Position numbers and translations under genes: made by a program
Shown: positions 1 to 8,621 of the stretch, one piece after another
Numbering within the stretch: position 1 is the stretch's first letter
Layout: each line of letters opens with the position of its first letter
The notes under the pieces: model-generated
Seen by the model: only the letters and a program-made list of their open reading frames with translations
Database searches by the model: none
What the model was told of the DNA's origin: nothing
DNA from: Burkholderiales bacterium
GTDB lineage: Bacteria; Pseudomonadota; Gammaproteobacteria; Burkholderiales; SG8-41
DNA: 41,995 bases
Direction: 5' to 3'
Assembly: GCA_019635015.1 (NCBI GenBank)
Contig: JAHCAG010000023.1
Span: 1 to 41,995, forward strand

Positions 1-84
1 ATTTTGGCTCATCCCGGTGCCGTCCGGGGCGTCAGTATGATAACCTACACCGCCTCCAATTTTTACGGTTTTTTCACTCTGGCG

Positions 85-372
85 ATGGCCATCCAGCTTG
101 ATGATGTACGACGTGCCGCGCATCTGGCGCGTATTGCAGTCGATGACGCGGAAGCCGGTGCAGCGCTGGCCCAGCTGACCCGGGTGTTCGGCCTGATCGA
201 ACAGATGCAGGCCGTCGATGTGTCGGGCATCGAGCCGATGGCACATGCCCAGGATCTGATGCTGCGCTTGCGCGCGGACGAGGTCACGGAGGCCAATCGC
301 CGCGAACGGTTCCAGGCGGTTGCCCCGGAGGTCGAATCCGGCCTCTACCTGGTGCCGAAAGTGATCGAATAA
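85..372 (+). CDS. gatC: Asp-tRNA(Asn)/Glu-tRNA(Gln) amidotransferase subunit C
   Basis: Small subunit of the cytoplasmic GatCAB complex, which converts mischarged Glu-tRNA(Gln) and/or Asp-tRNA(Asn) to the amidated forms. The 95-residue product has the usual GatC size and pattern: an N-terminal helix starting [17 protein letters not shown], a middle [17 protein letters not shown] segment and a C-terminal [12 protein letters not shown] that in this family wraps around GatA. I start at the ATG at 85 because this is where family similarity begins; the frame is open further upstream but that part looks non-coding. No strong ribosome site is visible. It leads a gatC-gatA-gatB operon, with 42 bases before gatA. 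The 84 bases before it hold no promoter I would defend. Confidence 0.95.
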   Translation: MAIQLDDVRRAAHLARIAVDDAEAGAALAQLTRVFGLIEQMQAVDVSGIEPMAHAQDLMLRLRADEVTEANRRERFQAVAPEVESGLYLVPKVIE

Positions 373-414
373 CGGAAGCCCTGGCCCGGCCCTGCGCCCG
401 GCCGACCTGTTGCA

Positions 415-1872
415 ATGTCCAACGCCACCCTCAAAGAACTGTCCGACCGGCTCGCTGCCGGAGCTTGTTCCAGCGTCGAGCTGGCGCAGGATTATACTAA
501 TAAAATCAATGGATTGGGAAAAGACCTCGGCTGCTTCATCACGGTCGATGCAGAGCGCAGCCTGGCCCAGGCGAAAGCGGCGGACGCGCGCCGGGCCGCC
601 GGCAATGCCGGGCCGCTCACCGGCGTGCCGCTGGCGCACAAGGACATTTTCTGCGCCGATGGCTGGCTCACCACCTGTGGATCGCGGATGCTGTCGAACT
701 TTGTGTCGCCGTACGATGCGCATGTGGTCGGGCGCTGCAATGCCGCCGGCATGGTCACGCTGGGCAAGACCAACATGGACGAGTTCGCGATGGGTTCGTC
801 CAACGAGACTTCCTTTTTCGGGCCGGTACGCAATCCCTGGAACCGCGACACCGTGCCGGGCGGCAGTTCCGGCGGTTCAGCAGCCGCAGTGGCGGCGCGC
901 CTGGCGCCGGCGGCGACCGGCACCGATACCGGCGGCTCGATCCGCCAGCCGGCGGCACTGACCGGCATCTGCGGACTGAAACCGACCTATGGCCTGGTGT
1001 CGCGTTACGGCATGATCGCCTTCGCCTCCAGCCTCGACCAGGCGGGCCCGATGGCGCGCAGCGCGGAAGACCTCGGGCTGCTGCTCAACGTGATGGCCGG
1101 TCATGATCCGCGCGACTCGACCAGCCTCGAGCGTCCCGCCGAGGATTACAACCGCAACCTGGCGCAGCCGCTGAAAGGGCTGCGCGTCGGTCTGCCGCGC
1201 GAGTTTTTTGCCGACGGTCTTTCCGCTGATGTGCGGCGTGCGGTCGACGAAGCGGTCGCGGAGTACCGGAAACTCGGCGCCACGGTGGTGGATGTCAGCC
1301 TGCCCAACATGGGATTGTCGGTGCCGGTGTATTACGTGCTGGCGCCGGCGGAAGCCTCGAGCAACCTGTCGCGCTTCGACGGGGTTCGTTACGGCCACCG
1401 CGCGGCGGAATACACCGATCTGATGGACATGTACAAACGCACGCGCGCCGAGGGTTTCGGCGCCGAGGTCAAGCGCCGCATCCTGATCGGCACCTACGTG
1501 CTGTCGCACGGCTATTACGATGCCTATTACATCCGCGCGCAGAAACTGCGGCGGCTGATCGCCCGGGATTTTGTCGAGGCGTTCAAACAATGTGATGTGA
1601 TCATGGGGCCGACCAGCCCGACCACGGCCTTCAGGCTCGGCGAAAAAAGCGCCGACCCGGTGCAGATGTACCTGTCGGACATCTACACCATCGCGGTGAA
1701 TCTGGCCGGCCTGCCCGGGATGTCGATTCCCTGCGGCTTCGACGGTGGCGGGTTGCCGGTAGGGCTGCAGATCATCGGCAACTATTTCGACGAGGCGCGC
1801 ATGCTCAACGTCGCCCACCAGTACCAGCTGGCGACTGATTGGCACCGGCGCGCGCCGCAGGGAGTCGCGTGA
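415..1872 (+). CDS. gatA: Asp-tRNA(Asn)/Glu-tRNA(Gln) amidotransferase subunit A
   Basis: Glutaminase subunit of GatCAB: an amidase-signature enzyme that releases ammonia from glutamine and channels it to GatB. The 485 residues match the family length. The Ser-cisSer-Lys triad is readable: Lys76 in AHKDIF, Ser151 at the start of the SSGGS glycine/serine loop and the nucleophile Ser175 in [10 protein letters not shown]. The C-terminal part carries the family's [14 protein letters not shown] segment. The stop codon shares one base with the gatB start codon (TGATG), so the two are translationally coupled. A second amidase-signature gene at 35162 lacks GatA-specific context and should not be confused with it. 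Confidence 0.98.
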   Translation: MSNATLKELSDRLAAGACSSVELAQDYTNKINGLGKDLGCFITVDAERSLAQAKAADARRAAGNAGPLTGVPLAHKDIFCADGWLTTCGSRMLSNFVSPYDAHVVGRCNAAGMVTLGKTNMDEFAMGSSNETSFFGPVRNPWNRDTVPGGSSGGSAAAVAARLAPAATGTDTGGSIRQPAALTGICGLKPTYGLVSRYGMIAFASSLDQAGPMARSAEDLGLLLNVMAGHDPRDSTSLERPAEDYNRNLAQPLKGLRVGLPREFFADGLSADVRRAVDEAVAEYRKLGATVVDVSLPNMGLSVPVYYVLAPAEASSNLSRFDGVRYGHRAAEYTDLMDMYKRTRAEGFGAEVKRRILIGTYVLSHGYYDAYYIRAQKLRRLIARDFVEAFKQCDVIMGPTSPTTAFRLGEKSADPVQMYLSDIYTIAVNLAGLPGMSIPCGFDGGGLPVGLQIIGNYFDEARMLNVAHQYQLATDWHRRAPQGVA

Positions 1873-3308
1873 TGAAGTGGGAAGTGGTCATCGGGCTGGA
1901 GACCCACGCGCAGCTGTCGACGGTGTCGAAGATTTTTTCCGGCGCCTCGACGGCCTTCGGTGCCGCGCCCAACACCCAGGCCTGCGGCGTCGATATTGCG
2001 CTGCCGGGTGTGCTGCCGGTGCTCAACACCGGCGCGGTCGAGCGCGCGATCCGTTTCGGGCTCGCGGTCGGAGCGAAAATCAACTCGCCCTCGATTTTCG
2101 CGCGCAAGAATTATTTCTACCCCGACCTGCCCAAGGGTTACCAGATCAGCCAGTTCGAGCGGCCGATCGTCGAGGGCGGCACGATCACGATCCAGGTCGG
2201 CGAAGCCGAAAAAACGGTGCGCCTGACCCGTGCCCATCTCGAGGAGGATGCCGGCAAGTCGCTGCACGAGGATTTCCACGGCCGCAGCGGCATCGACCTG
2301 AACCGCGCCGGCACGCCGCTGCTGGAAATCGTCTCCGAACCGGACATGCGGTCGGCGGAAGAGGCCGTGGCCTATGCCCGGGCGCTGCACACGCTGGTGC
2401 GCTGGATCGACGTCTGCGACGGCAACATGCAGGAGGGGTCGTTCCGCTGCGACGCCAACGTTTCGGTGCGTCCCGCGGGGGCGAAGGAACTCGGCACCCG
2501 ACGCGAAATCAAGAATCTGAACAGCTTCCGTTTCCTGCAGCAGGCCATTGAATATGAAGTGCGCTGGCAGATCGGCGAGATCGAGGACGGGCGTACGATC
2601 CAGCAGGCCACGGTGCTGTTCGATCCGGATACCGGCGAGACGCGGATGATGCGCACCAAGGAAGATGCGCATGACTACCGCTATTTTCCGGACCCGGATC
2701 TGCTGCCGCTGGAAGTGACCGCGGAGCGGATGGCTGCGGTGCGCGAAGCGATGCCGGTGCTGCCGCAGCTGCGGCGCGAACAGTTCTGCGCGCAGTACGG
2801 ATTGACGTCTTACGACGCCGGCCTGCTGACCGCAAGCCGCGAACTTGCCGACTATTTCAGCACGGCCGCCGCGGGTGCGGACGCAAAAACCGGGAAGTTG
2901 TGCGCCAACTGGATCAGCGGGGCGCTGAGCGCGCGCCTGAACGAGGAGTCCCTCGACATCGCGCAAAGCCGTGTCACGGCAGGGCGGTTGCGCGGACTGG
3001 TTGACCGCATCGCAGACGGCACCCTCTCCGGCAAGATGGCCAGGGAGGTGTTCGACGCGATGTGGGCCGGCGAGGGCGATGCCGATGCGATCATCGCGGC
3101 GAAGGGCCTGAAGCAGATCTCCGACAGCGGCAAGATCGAAAAAATCGTCGATCAGGTGCTGGCCGCGAATGCGCAGCAGGTGGCTGATTTCAGGGCCGGC
3201 AAGGAGAAGGCCTTCAACTCGCTGGTCGGGCAGGTGATGAAGGCCAGCCGCGGCAAGGCCAATCCCCAGCAGGTCAACGACATCCTGCGGCGCAGGCTGG
3301 CCGGCTGA
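1872..3308 (+). CDS. gatB: Asp-tRNA(Asn)/Glu-tRNA(Gln) amidotransferase subunit B
   Basis: Kinase/transamidase subunit of GatCAB, which phosphorylates the acyl group on the mischarged tRNA and transfers ammonia to it. The 478-residue product starts [15 protein letters not shown], the classic GatB opening. It has the [18 protein letters not shown] block, the DCN-type catalytic core near residues 90-210, and a C-terminal helical YqeY-like tRNA-binding tail ending [13 protein letters not shown]. The chosen ATG overlaps the gatA stop by one base; a longer reading frame exists upstream but lies inside gatA. It converges with the DUF4124 gene on the other strand with only six bases between the stops and no visible terminator. 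Confidence 0.98.
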   Translation: MKWEVVIGLETHAQLSTVSKIFSGASTAFGAAPNTQACGVDIALPGVLPVLNTGAVERAIRFGLAVGAKINSPSIFARKNYFYPDLPKGYQISQFERPIVEGGTITIQVGEAEKTVRLTRAHLEEDAGKSLHEDFHGRSGIDLNRAGTPLLEIVSEPDMRSAEEAVAYARALHTLVRWIDVCDGNMQEGSFRCDANVSVRPAGAKELGTRREIKNLNSFRFLQQAIEYEVRWQIGEIEDGRTIQQATVLFDPDTGETRMMRTKEDAHDYRYFPDPDLLPLEVTAERMAAVREAMPVLPQLRREQFCAQYGLTSYDAGLLTASRELADYFSTAAAGADAKTGKLCANWISGALSARLNEESLDIAQSRVTAGRLRGLVDRIADGTLSGKMAREVFDAMWAGEGDADAIIAAKGLKQISDSGKIEKIVDQVLAANAQQVADFRAGKEKAFNSLVGQVMKASRGKANPQQVNDILRRRLAG

Positions 3309-3314
3309 GCCGGC

Positions 3315-3986
3315 CTATTTCTTCGCGGCAGGCCTGGCCTCGGCCGGCGCGGCGGCGGGACTGCCCTTCAGCTCGACGAAACGCGCTTTCTGCTGCGCGT
3401 AACTCTCGGTGATCCGTTCCTTGTCTTTTTCCCGCTCCGCGATGCGTGCCTTCACGCGCTCCTCTTCCGCCGCGGCATTGTTCAGATCGTCCTTGACGTT
3501 ATCCGGGACCTTGCCGCGTTTCTCGAAGCTGGCGTAGCGCGTCTTCTGCGAATTGTGCGCATCAGCGGCGCCCCTCAGCTGGGCCTGCAGTTGCTGGATC
3601 TGCAGATCGACGACCTGCAACTCGCGGTCGCGTCGCACGTCGATTTCCTTGGCCGCGGTGTAGGTGTTGACCAGGGCGGTGTCCTGACGGCGCTGTTCGG
3701 CGATGCGGCGGTTCTCTTCGGCCTTCAGTGCCGCCTTCTTCCGTTCCTCCTCTTTCAGGCGCGCGGCTTCTTCGGCGGACACCGTGGTCTGGCGGGTGAT
3801 GCCGCGGCTGTCGAGGGTTTTGGATTCGTTCTGCTGGAATTCCGGCGGCACGCGGTCGCCGCAGCCGACAACCTTGCCCGACTTGTCTTTCCAGCAGACG
3901 ATTTTCTGGGCGTGGGCTGGAGCCAGCAGCAATGTTGCCGCCAGTGTCGCGGCGATGGTCGACAGGTGGGTCAGGCGTTCAGGCAT
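3315..3986 (-). CDS. DUF4124 domain-containing secreted protein
   Basis: Predicted envelope protein of unknown function, 223 residues. Residues 1-26 form a signal peptide (hydrophobic TIAATLAATLLLAPAHA, then Q), so the mature part should be periplasmic. Next comes a short DUF4124 region (KIVCWKDKSGKVVGCGDRVPP), and from about residue 60 to 200 a charged, Glu/Lys/Arg/Gln-rich segment that reads as a long coiled coil, ending in an Ala/Pro-rich tail. The ATG at 3986 was chosen because it begins the signal peptide and overlaps the pyrE stop by eight bases, which makes it the second gene of a pyrE operon. DUF4124 proteins are common in Betaproteobacteria; no biochemical role is established that I know of. 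Confidence 0.85.
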   Translation of the reverse strand: MPERLTHLSTIAATLAATLLLAPAHAQKIVCWKDKSGKVVGCGDRVPPEFQQNESKTLDSRGITRQTTVSAEEAARLKEEERKKAALKAEENRRIAEQRRQDTALVNTYTAAKEIDVRRDRELQVVDLQIQQLQAQLRGAADAHNSQKTRYASFEKRGKVPDNVKDDLNNAAAEEERVKARIAEREKDKERITESYAQQKARFVELKGSPAAAPAEARPAAKK

Positions 3987-4629
3987 CACGTACTCCGTAC
4001 TGTTTGCGGTAGGCGGCGACTGCGGCCAGCTGCGGCGCCATGCCCCGCTCGTTTCCAAGATATCCGATCAGGTCGTCCAGCGTCGCGATGCTGATGACCG
4101 GGATGTCATACAGCTTTCCGACTTCCTGGGTGGCCGACAGTTCCGTGCTGCCCCGCTCCATGCGGTCGAGGGCGATCAGCACGCCGGCGGGCATCGCGCC
4201 GGACGCGCGGATCAGGCCGACCGATTCGCGCACCGAGGTGCCCGCGGAAATCACGTCATCAACGATCAGCGCGCGCCCCTTGAGGGCCGCACCGACCACG
4301 CTGCCGCCTTCGCCGTGGTCCTTGGCTTCCTTGCGGTTGTAGCTGAAGGGGACGTTGCGTCCGCTGTCCGCCAGCGCGATGGCCACCGCGGCAACCAGCG
4401 GGATGCCCTTGTAGGCGGGGCCGAACAGCATGTCGAAGGGCAGGTCCGCCGCCGAAATCGCTTTCGCGTAAAATCGTGCGAGTTCGCGCAGCGAGTTGCC
4501 GTCGCAGAACAGCCCCGCGTTGAAAAAATACGGGGACAGGCGCCCGGCCTTGGTCTTGAATTCGCCGAACAGCAGGACCCTGGTGTCGATGGCGAAACGG
4601 ATGAAGTCCTGCCGGAAGCTGTCGGCCAT
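3979..4629 (-). CDS. pyrE: orotate phosphoribosyltransferase
   Basis: Fifth step of de novo pyrimidine synthesis: orotate + PRPP to orotidine 5'-monophosphate, in the cytoplasm. The 216 residues match bacterial PyrE. The PRPP-binding signature is complete at residues 120-133 (ALIVDDVISAGTSV), the catalytic flexible loop is at about 97-108 (YNRKEAKDHGEG), and the N-terminal FGEFKTKAGRLSPYFFN block contacts orotate. The gene faces xthA across 83 bases, and its 3' end overlaps the start of the DUF4124 gene by eight bases. I saw no pyrimidine attenuator hairpin with a U-run in the short leader. Confidence 0.97.
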   Translation of the reverse strand: MADSFRQDFIRFAIDTRVLLFGEFKTKAGRLSPYFFNAGLFCDGNSLRELARFYAKAISAADLPFDMLFGPAYKGIPLVAAVAIALADSGRNVPFSYNRKEAKDHGEGGSVVGAALKGRALIVDDVISAGTSVRESVGLIRASGAMPAGVLIALDRMERGSTELSATQEVGKLYDIPVISIATLDDLIGYLGNERGMAPQLAAVAAYRKQYGVRDA

Positions 4630-4712
4630 GTTTGGAATGTCTGCCGGTGTGCCCGCGGCAGGGAAAGTTTCGGGAATGCAGGCGGATGCACGGTGCCGCC
4701 GGATCGAAAACG

Positions 4713-5495
4713 ATGAAAATTATAACCCTGAATCTCAACGGCATAAGGTCGGCGGCCCGCAAGGGTTTCCTCGAATGGCTGCCGCGCCAGCGCGCGGACG
4801 TGGTCTGCGTGCAGGAAATCAAGGCCCAGGCCGCCGACATGACCGCTGAACTGCTGGCACCGGCCGGTTATCACGGCCATTTCCATTACGCCGCGAAAAA
4901 GGGCTACAGCGGCGTCGGCATCTATTCGAAGTCGGCGCCGGACCGCGTGGCCGCCGGTTTCGGCGTCGCCGAATTCGATGACGAGGGGCGTTACCTGCGC
5001 GCCGATTTCGGTGGACTGTCGGTGATTTCGCTGTACCTGCCCTCGGGATCGAGCGGCGAGCACCGCCAGGCGTCGAAGTTCCGTTTTCTCGACGCCTTCT
5101 ATCCGCACATGAAGCGCCTGCGCAAGGCCGGGCGTGAAGTCGTGCTCTGCGGTGACTGGAACATCGCGCACCGCGAGATCGACCTGAAAAACTGGAAAGG
5201 GAACAGGAAAAATTCAGGATTCCTGCCGGAAGAACGCGACTGGATGACGCGGATTTTCGATGAGCTCGGCTGGGTCGATGTCTACCGCCGGCTGCATCCC
5301 GGGGCGACCGATGCGTCGTACACCTGGTGGTCCAACCGTGGCCAGGCCTGGGCGAAAAATGTCGGCTGGCGCATCGACTACCAGATCGCGACGCCGGGCA
5401 TCGCAGCGCGGGCGAAGCGGGCGGCAATTTACAAGGATGAGCGTTTTTCCGATCACGCGCCGTTGACCATTCACTACGACGGGAACAGTCCTTGA
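4713..5495 (+). CDS. xthA: exodeoxyribonuclease III (AP endonuclease)
   Basis: DNA base-excision repair enzyme that cuts at abasic sites and removes 3' blocks; a metal-dependent exonuclease-endonuclease-phosphatase fold protein. The 260 residues cover the whole fold. Visible motifs are MKIITLNLNGIRSA at the N terminus, VVCVQEIKAQ (metal-binding Glu), GDWNIAHREIDL (catalytic Asp and Asn), the YTWWSNRGQA substrate loop, GWRIDYQI and the C-terminal SDHAPL with the catalytic Asp-His pair. The ATG at 4713 begins family similarity; an open stretch upstream is not conserved in character. Its last four bases overlap the TTG start of the permease gene behind it. Confidence 0.95.
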   Translation: MKIITLNLNGIRSAARKGFLEWLPRQRADVVCVQEIKAQAADMTAELLAPAGYHGHFHYAAKKGYSGVGIYSKSAPDRVAAGFGVAEFDDEGRYLRADFGGLSVISLYLPSGSSGEHRQASKFRFLDAFYPHMKRLRKAGREVVLCGDWNIAHREIDLKNWKGNRKNSGFLPEERDWMTRIFDELGWVDVYRRLHPGATDASYTWWSNRGQAWAKNVGWRIDYQIATPGIAARAKRAAIYKDERFSDHAPLTIHYDGNSP

Positions 5496-6742
5496 GCGGT
5501 CTCCGCCCTTCCTGGAGCGAGACCCTGCTGGCCGTGTTCAGCGGCCGCATGCTGATCGCGCTGCTGATGGGTTTTGCCTCCGGCCTGCCGCTGCTGCTGA
5601 CCGGCTCGGTGCTGCAGGCCTGGCTCAAGGACGGCGGCGTCGATCTCACGCGCATCGGGCTGTTTGCGCTGGTGGGGCTGCCGTACACGCTCAAGTTCCT
5701 GTGGTCGCCGCTGTTTGACCGTTATGCACCGCCCCCGGGCAGGCGCCGCGGCTGGCTGGCACTGACCCAGTTTGCCGTGGCCGGTGCGTTGCTGCTGCTG
5801 GCCTCTGCGCAGCCATCGGTGGACCAGCTCGGCTGGGTGATGCTGGCAAGCCTGCTGGTGGCGCTGTTCTCGGCGTCGCAGGACATCGTCGTCGATGCCT
5901 ACCGCCGCGAAAGCCTGCAGGAAGCGGAACTGGGCCTGGGTTCGGCGATGTACGTGAACGGCTACCGCCTGGGCATGCTGCTCGCCGGCGGCGGCGGGCT
6001 GATCCTGGCCGACTGGCTGTCCTTCGGCACGATGTACCGCATCATGGCGATGTGCATGATCGCCTGCATCGCGGTGACCCTGCTCGCGCCGGAGCCGCCG
6101 TTGCCCGAGGGCCGGCCGCGCACGCTGCGCGAGGCGGTGGTGCTGCCGTTCCGCGACTATTTTTCGCGCCATGGCGCGTGGCTGATTCTTGCCTTCATCC
6201 TGCTCTACAAGCTGGGCGACACCATGGCTTCGGCGATGACCACGCCCTTCTATCTCGACATCGGCTACAGCAAGACCGAGATCGGCACCGTGGTCAAGTT
6301 GTTCGGATTCTGGGCGACGATCGCCGGCGGCACGTTGGGGGGGCTCTGGATACTGCGCGTGGGCACCCACCGCGCCCTGTGGGTGTTCGGATTCGGACAG
6401 ATGCTGTCGACGCTGGGTTTTGTCGTGCTCGCGCTGATGCCGCACCACGTCGGCGCGCTGGCCACCGTGGTGGCCGTGGAGAACCTCACCGCCGGCATGG
6501 GTACGGCGGCATTCGTCGGCTTCATGGCCGCGCTCACCGACCGCCGTTTCACGGCAACCCAGTACGCGCTGTTGTCGAGCCTGATGGGTGTGCCGCGGGT
6601 GCTGCTGTCGGCACCGACCGGCTGGTTCGCGGAGTTGCTCGGCTGGCCGGGATTTTTCCTGCTCTGCGCGCTGATTGCGATTCCCGGCCTGCTGCTGCTG
6701 CGCCGGGTCATCGCGCTGGCGGCGGTTCAGCCGGAGAAGTGA
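5492..6742 (+). CDS. ampG: AmpG-type muropeptide permease (MFS)
   Basis: Inner-membrane transporter of the major facilitator superfamily. AmpG imports GlcNAc-anhydroMurNAc peptides for cell-wall recycling. The protein has about twelve hydrophobic segments over 416 residues. It carries the AmpG-type first helix (GFASGLPLLLTGSVLQAWL), the YTLKFLWSPLFDRY loop, the SASQDIVVDAYRRE segment and the LYKLGDTMASAM helix. It is shorter than the E. coli protein, which has extra C-terminal helices. The start is TTG at 5492, inside the xthA stop region (four-base overlap); an internal ATG would cut into the first helix. The 3' end overlaps the convergent metW by 16 bases. Mpl at 33812 acts in the same recycling route. 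Confidence 0.88.
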   Translation: MSGLRPSWSETLLAVFSGRMLIALLMGFASGLPLLLTGSVLQAWLKDGGVDLTRIGLFALVGLPYTLKFLWSPLFDRYAPPPGRRRGWLALTQFAVAGALLLLASAQPSVDQLGWVMLASLLVALFSASQDIVVDAYRRESLQEAELGLGSAMYVNGYRLGMLLAGGGGLILADWLSFGTMYRIMAMCMIACIAVTLLAPEPPLPEGRPRTLREAVVLPFRDYFSRHGAWLILAFILLYKLGDTMASAMTTPFYLDIGYSKTEIGTVVKLFGFWATIAGGTLGGLWILRVGTHRALWVFGFGQMLSTLGFVVLALMPHHVGALATVVAVENLTAGMGTAAFVGFMAALTDRRFTATQYALLSSLMGVPRVLLSAPTGWFAELLGWPGFFLLCALIAIPGLLLLRRVIALAAVQPEK

Positions 6743-7323
6743 TAGACGGCGAGTTCGCCGAGCAGATTGGGCAGCATGTGCACCGGGCTGCCGTTGCTCA
6801 GCACCGCGCGGCTGACGATGCGGATGCCGCGCTCCGCGCAGAAACGCTCGAAATCGGCAACCGTGCAGAGGTGGATATTCGGCGTGTCGAACCACTCGAA
6901 AGGCAGCTTGTCCGATACCGGCATCCGTCCGCGCAGGATCTGCAGGCGGTTTTTCCAGTGGCCGAAATTGGGGAAGGTGACGATGCCGGCGCGGCCGACA
7001 CGGAGCATTTCGCGCACGATGCGTTCGGTGTTGCGCACCGCCTGCAGGGTCTGCGACAGCACCACGAAATCGAAGGAGCCGTCGGCGAATTCGGCCAGCC
7101 CGCGCTCGAGATCGCCCTGGATGACATGGACGCCGTTGTCGACGCAGGCCAGCACCTTGCCATCATCGATCTCGACGCCGTAACCGGTGACCCCCCGCGA
7201 CTGCTGCAGGTATTTCAGCAGCGTGCCGTCGCCGCAGCCGAGGTCGAGCACATGCGCGGCGCGCGGTATGCACTGCGCGATGGCCGCGAAATCCGGGCGC
7301 TGGCTGCCGTTGGCTCCGGTCAT
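6727..7323 (-). CDS. metW: methionine biosynthesis protein MetW
   Basis: Class I methyltransferase-fold protein that accompanies MetX in many proteobacteria. It is reported to be needed for, or to stimulate, homoserine acylation; it is not a proven methyltransferase. The 198 residues show a SAM-binding-like motif I at 26-33 (LDLGCGDG), an acidic end of strand 2 (GVEID) and the family block [12 protein letters not shown] followed by [15 protein letters not shown]. Its start overlaps the metX stop by four bases (ATGA), so the pair is coupled and falls under the metX riboswitch. It ends 16 bases inside the convergent ampG gene, with no terminator seen. Confidence 0.96.
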   Translation of the reverse strand: MTGANGSQRPDFAAIAQCIPRAAHVLDLGCGDGTLLKYLQQSRGVTGYGVEIDDGKVLACVDNGVHVIQGDLERGLAEFADGSFDFVVLSQTLQAVRNTERIVREMLRVGRAGIVTFPNFGHWKNRLQILRGRMPVSDKLPFEWFDTPNIHLCTVADFERFCAERGIRIVSRAVLSNGSPVHMLPNLLGELAVYHFSG

Positions 7324-8471
7324 TGCGGGATCTCCGCGGCGACACGCCTGAAATAGGCGGCCACCAGCCGGTGATAACGCGGATCCTCGAGCAGGAAGGC
7401 ATCGTGGCCGTGAGGGGCGTCGATTTCCGCATAGGTCACGCGGGCCCGGTTGTCGAGCAGCGCGCGGACGATCTCGCGCGAGCGTTCCGGCGAGAACCGC
7501 CAGTCCGTGGTGAAGGACACCACCAGCATCCCCGCTGAAACGTTCTTCAGAGCGGCAGACAGGTCGCCGCCGCAGGCAAAGGCGGGATCGAAGTAGTCGA
7601 GCGCCCTGGTGATGCGCAGGTAGGTGTTGGCATCGAAGTAGTCGGCGAACTTGTTGCCCTGGTGGCGCAGGTAGGACTCGATCTGGAACTCGGTGTCGAA
7701 GCTATAGCCGAGTTTTCCGTGTTTCAGCTGGCGGCCGAACTTGCTGGCCATCTCGTCGTCGGAGAGGTAGGTGATGTGTCCGACCATGCGCGCGACACGC
7801 AGACCACGCTTCGGCGCGGTGCCCTGCTGCTGGTAGGCGCCGCCGTGGAAATCGGGATCGGTGATGATGGCCTGGCGCGCGACTTCGTTGAAGGCGATGT
7901 TCTGCGCCGACAGGTTCGGCGCGCAGGCGATCACGATGCCGTGGCCCAGCCGCTCCGGATAGCGGATAGTCCATGCCAGCGCCTGCATTGCGCCGAGGCT
8001 GCCGCCCATCACCGCGGCGAAGCGGGTGATGCCGAGATGATCGGCAAGCCGCGCCTGGGCATCGACCCAGTCTTCGACGGTGACCACCGGGAAATCGCCC
8101 CCCCAGGGCCTGCCGGTTTCGGGATTGATGCTCGAGGGGCCGGTGGAGCCGTGGCAGCCGCCGAGGTTGTTGACGCCTATGACGAAGAAGCGGTCGGTGT
8201 CGAGCGGCTTGCCGGGGCCGATCATGTTGTCCCACCAGCCGGTGTTGTCCGGGTCGTCGGCGTAGTGGCCGGCGACATGGTGGGAGGCATTGAGCGCGTG
8301 GCAGACCAGCACGGCGTTGGAGCGGTCCGCGTTCAGCCGGCCGTAGGTTTCGTAAACCAGTTCGTACTCGCGCAGCACCGGGCCGCTGCGCAATGTCAGC
8401 GGTTCGGTGAAGCGCGCGATCTGCGGACGGACAATCCCGACCGATGTGGTGTGTGTATCGTTGCTGGCCAT
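7320..8471 (-). CDS. metX: homoserine O-acyltransferase MetX
   Basis: First committed step of methionine synthesis: activation of homoserine as an O-acyl ester. It is an alpha/beta hydrolase-fold enzyme of 383 residues. The triad is visible as Ser158 in MGGSLG, Asp323 in FTTDWRFSP and His356 in PHGHDAFL. The family block [14 protein letters not shown] lies at 101-114. Whether it uses acetyl-CoA or succinyl-CoA cannot be settled by eye; several proteobacterial MetX enzymes are known to use succinyl-CoA. The ATG at 8471 follows directly on the U-run of an intrinsic terminator, so the only upstream G-rich ribosome site (GGGG, 8479-8482) lies in the terminator stem. metW overlaps its stop codon. 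Confidence 0.96.
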   Translation of the reverse strand: MASNDTHTTSVGIVRPQIARFTEPLTLRSGPVLREYELVYETYGRLNADRSNAVLVCHALNASHHVAGHYADDPDNTGWWDNMIGPGKPLDTDRFFVIGVNNLGGCHGSTGPSSINPETGRPWGGDFPVVTVEDWVDAQARLADHLGITRFAAVMGGSLGAMQALAWTIRYPERLGHGIVIACAPNLSAQNIAFNEVARQAIITDPDFHGGAYQQQGTAPKRGLRVARMVGHITYLSDDEMASKFGRQLKHGKLGYSFDTEFQIESYLRHQGNKFADYFDANTYLRITRALDYFDPAFACGGDLSAALKNVSAGMLVVSFTTDWRFSPERSREIVRALLDNRARVTYAEIDAPHGHDAFLLEDPRYHRLVAAYFRRVAAEIPQ

Positions 8472-8502
8472 AAAAAAACCCCGAAGCCTGCGCGCCGGGG
8501 TT
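8472..8502 (-). terminator. intrinsic terminator abutting the metX start codon
   Basis: On the minus strand, AACCCCG (8502-8496) pairs with CGGGGTT (8483-8477) around a 12-base loop. A run of seven T (8478-8472) follows, and then the metX ATG itself. This is a standard rho-independent terminator placed in the leader, downstream of the SAM-II aptamer, so it fits attenuation of metXW. The 3' arm also holds the only G-rich candidate Shine-Dalgarno element, so the same hairpin could block initiation too. Confidence 0.88.
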
Positions 8503-8515
8503 CCGAGAACTGCTG

Positions 8516-8569
8516 ATCTCTTTAGCCGGATTTATTACGCGCCCGCAAGCTGATTTCAAATCGGCGCGA
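8516..8569 (-). promoter_or_regulatory. SAM-II (SAM-alpha) riboswitch aptamer controlling metXW
   Basis: Compact H-type pseudoknot in the metX leader. Stem P1 is CGCGCC (8568-8563) with GGCGCG (8543-8538). The second helix pairs loop bases GATTT (8562-8558) with AAATC (8533-8529). Conserved blocks of the class are present in order: GATTT right after P1, TTGC just before the 3' P1 strand, and GCTAAA (8526-8521) after the pseudoknot. From memory it aligns closely with the marine metagenomic metX SAM-II RNA of known structure, with compensating changes in P1. SAM-II RNAs usually sit upstream of metA/metX and repress when SAM binds. The class is best known from Alphaproteobacteria. An intrinsic terminator lies 14 bases downstream. 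Confidence 0.9.
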
Positions 8570-8582
8570 AAACTGTCCGGTT

Positions 8583-8611
8583 ACGTTACCTGCGGGGCCC
8601 TGCCTTGTCAA
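8583..8611 (-). promoter_or_regulatory. sigma-70 type promoter of metXW
   Basis: A perfect -35 box TTGACA (8611-8606) is followed after exactly 17 bases by TAACGT (8588-8583), a weak -10 box. Transcription would begin near 8576, a few bases before the SAM-II aptamer, which is the expected geometry. The promoter starts 11 bases after the ptsI stop codon, so metXW can be expressed separately from the PTS genes. Confidence 0.65.
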
Positions 8612-8621
8612 ATTGGCCGGA

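Noticed and set aside
1..84. A promoter for gatC using TATGAT at 36-41
   Set aside because: No -35 box at a workable distance; the real promoter may lie beyond the window edge.
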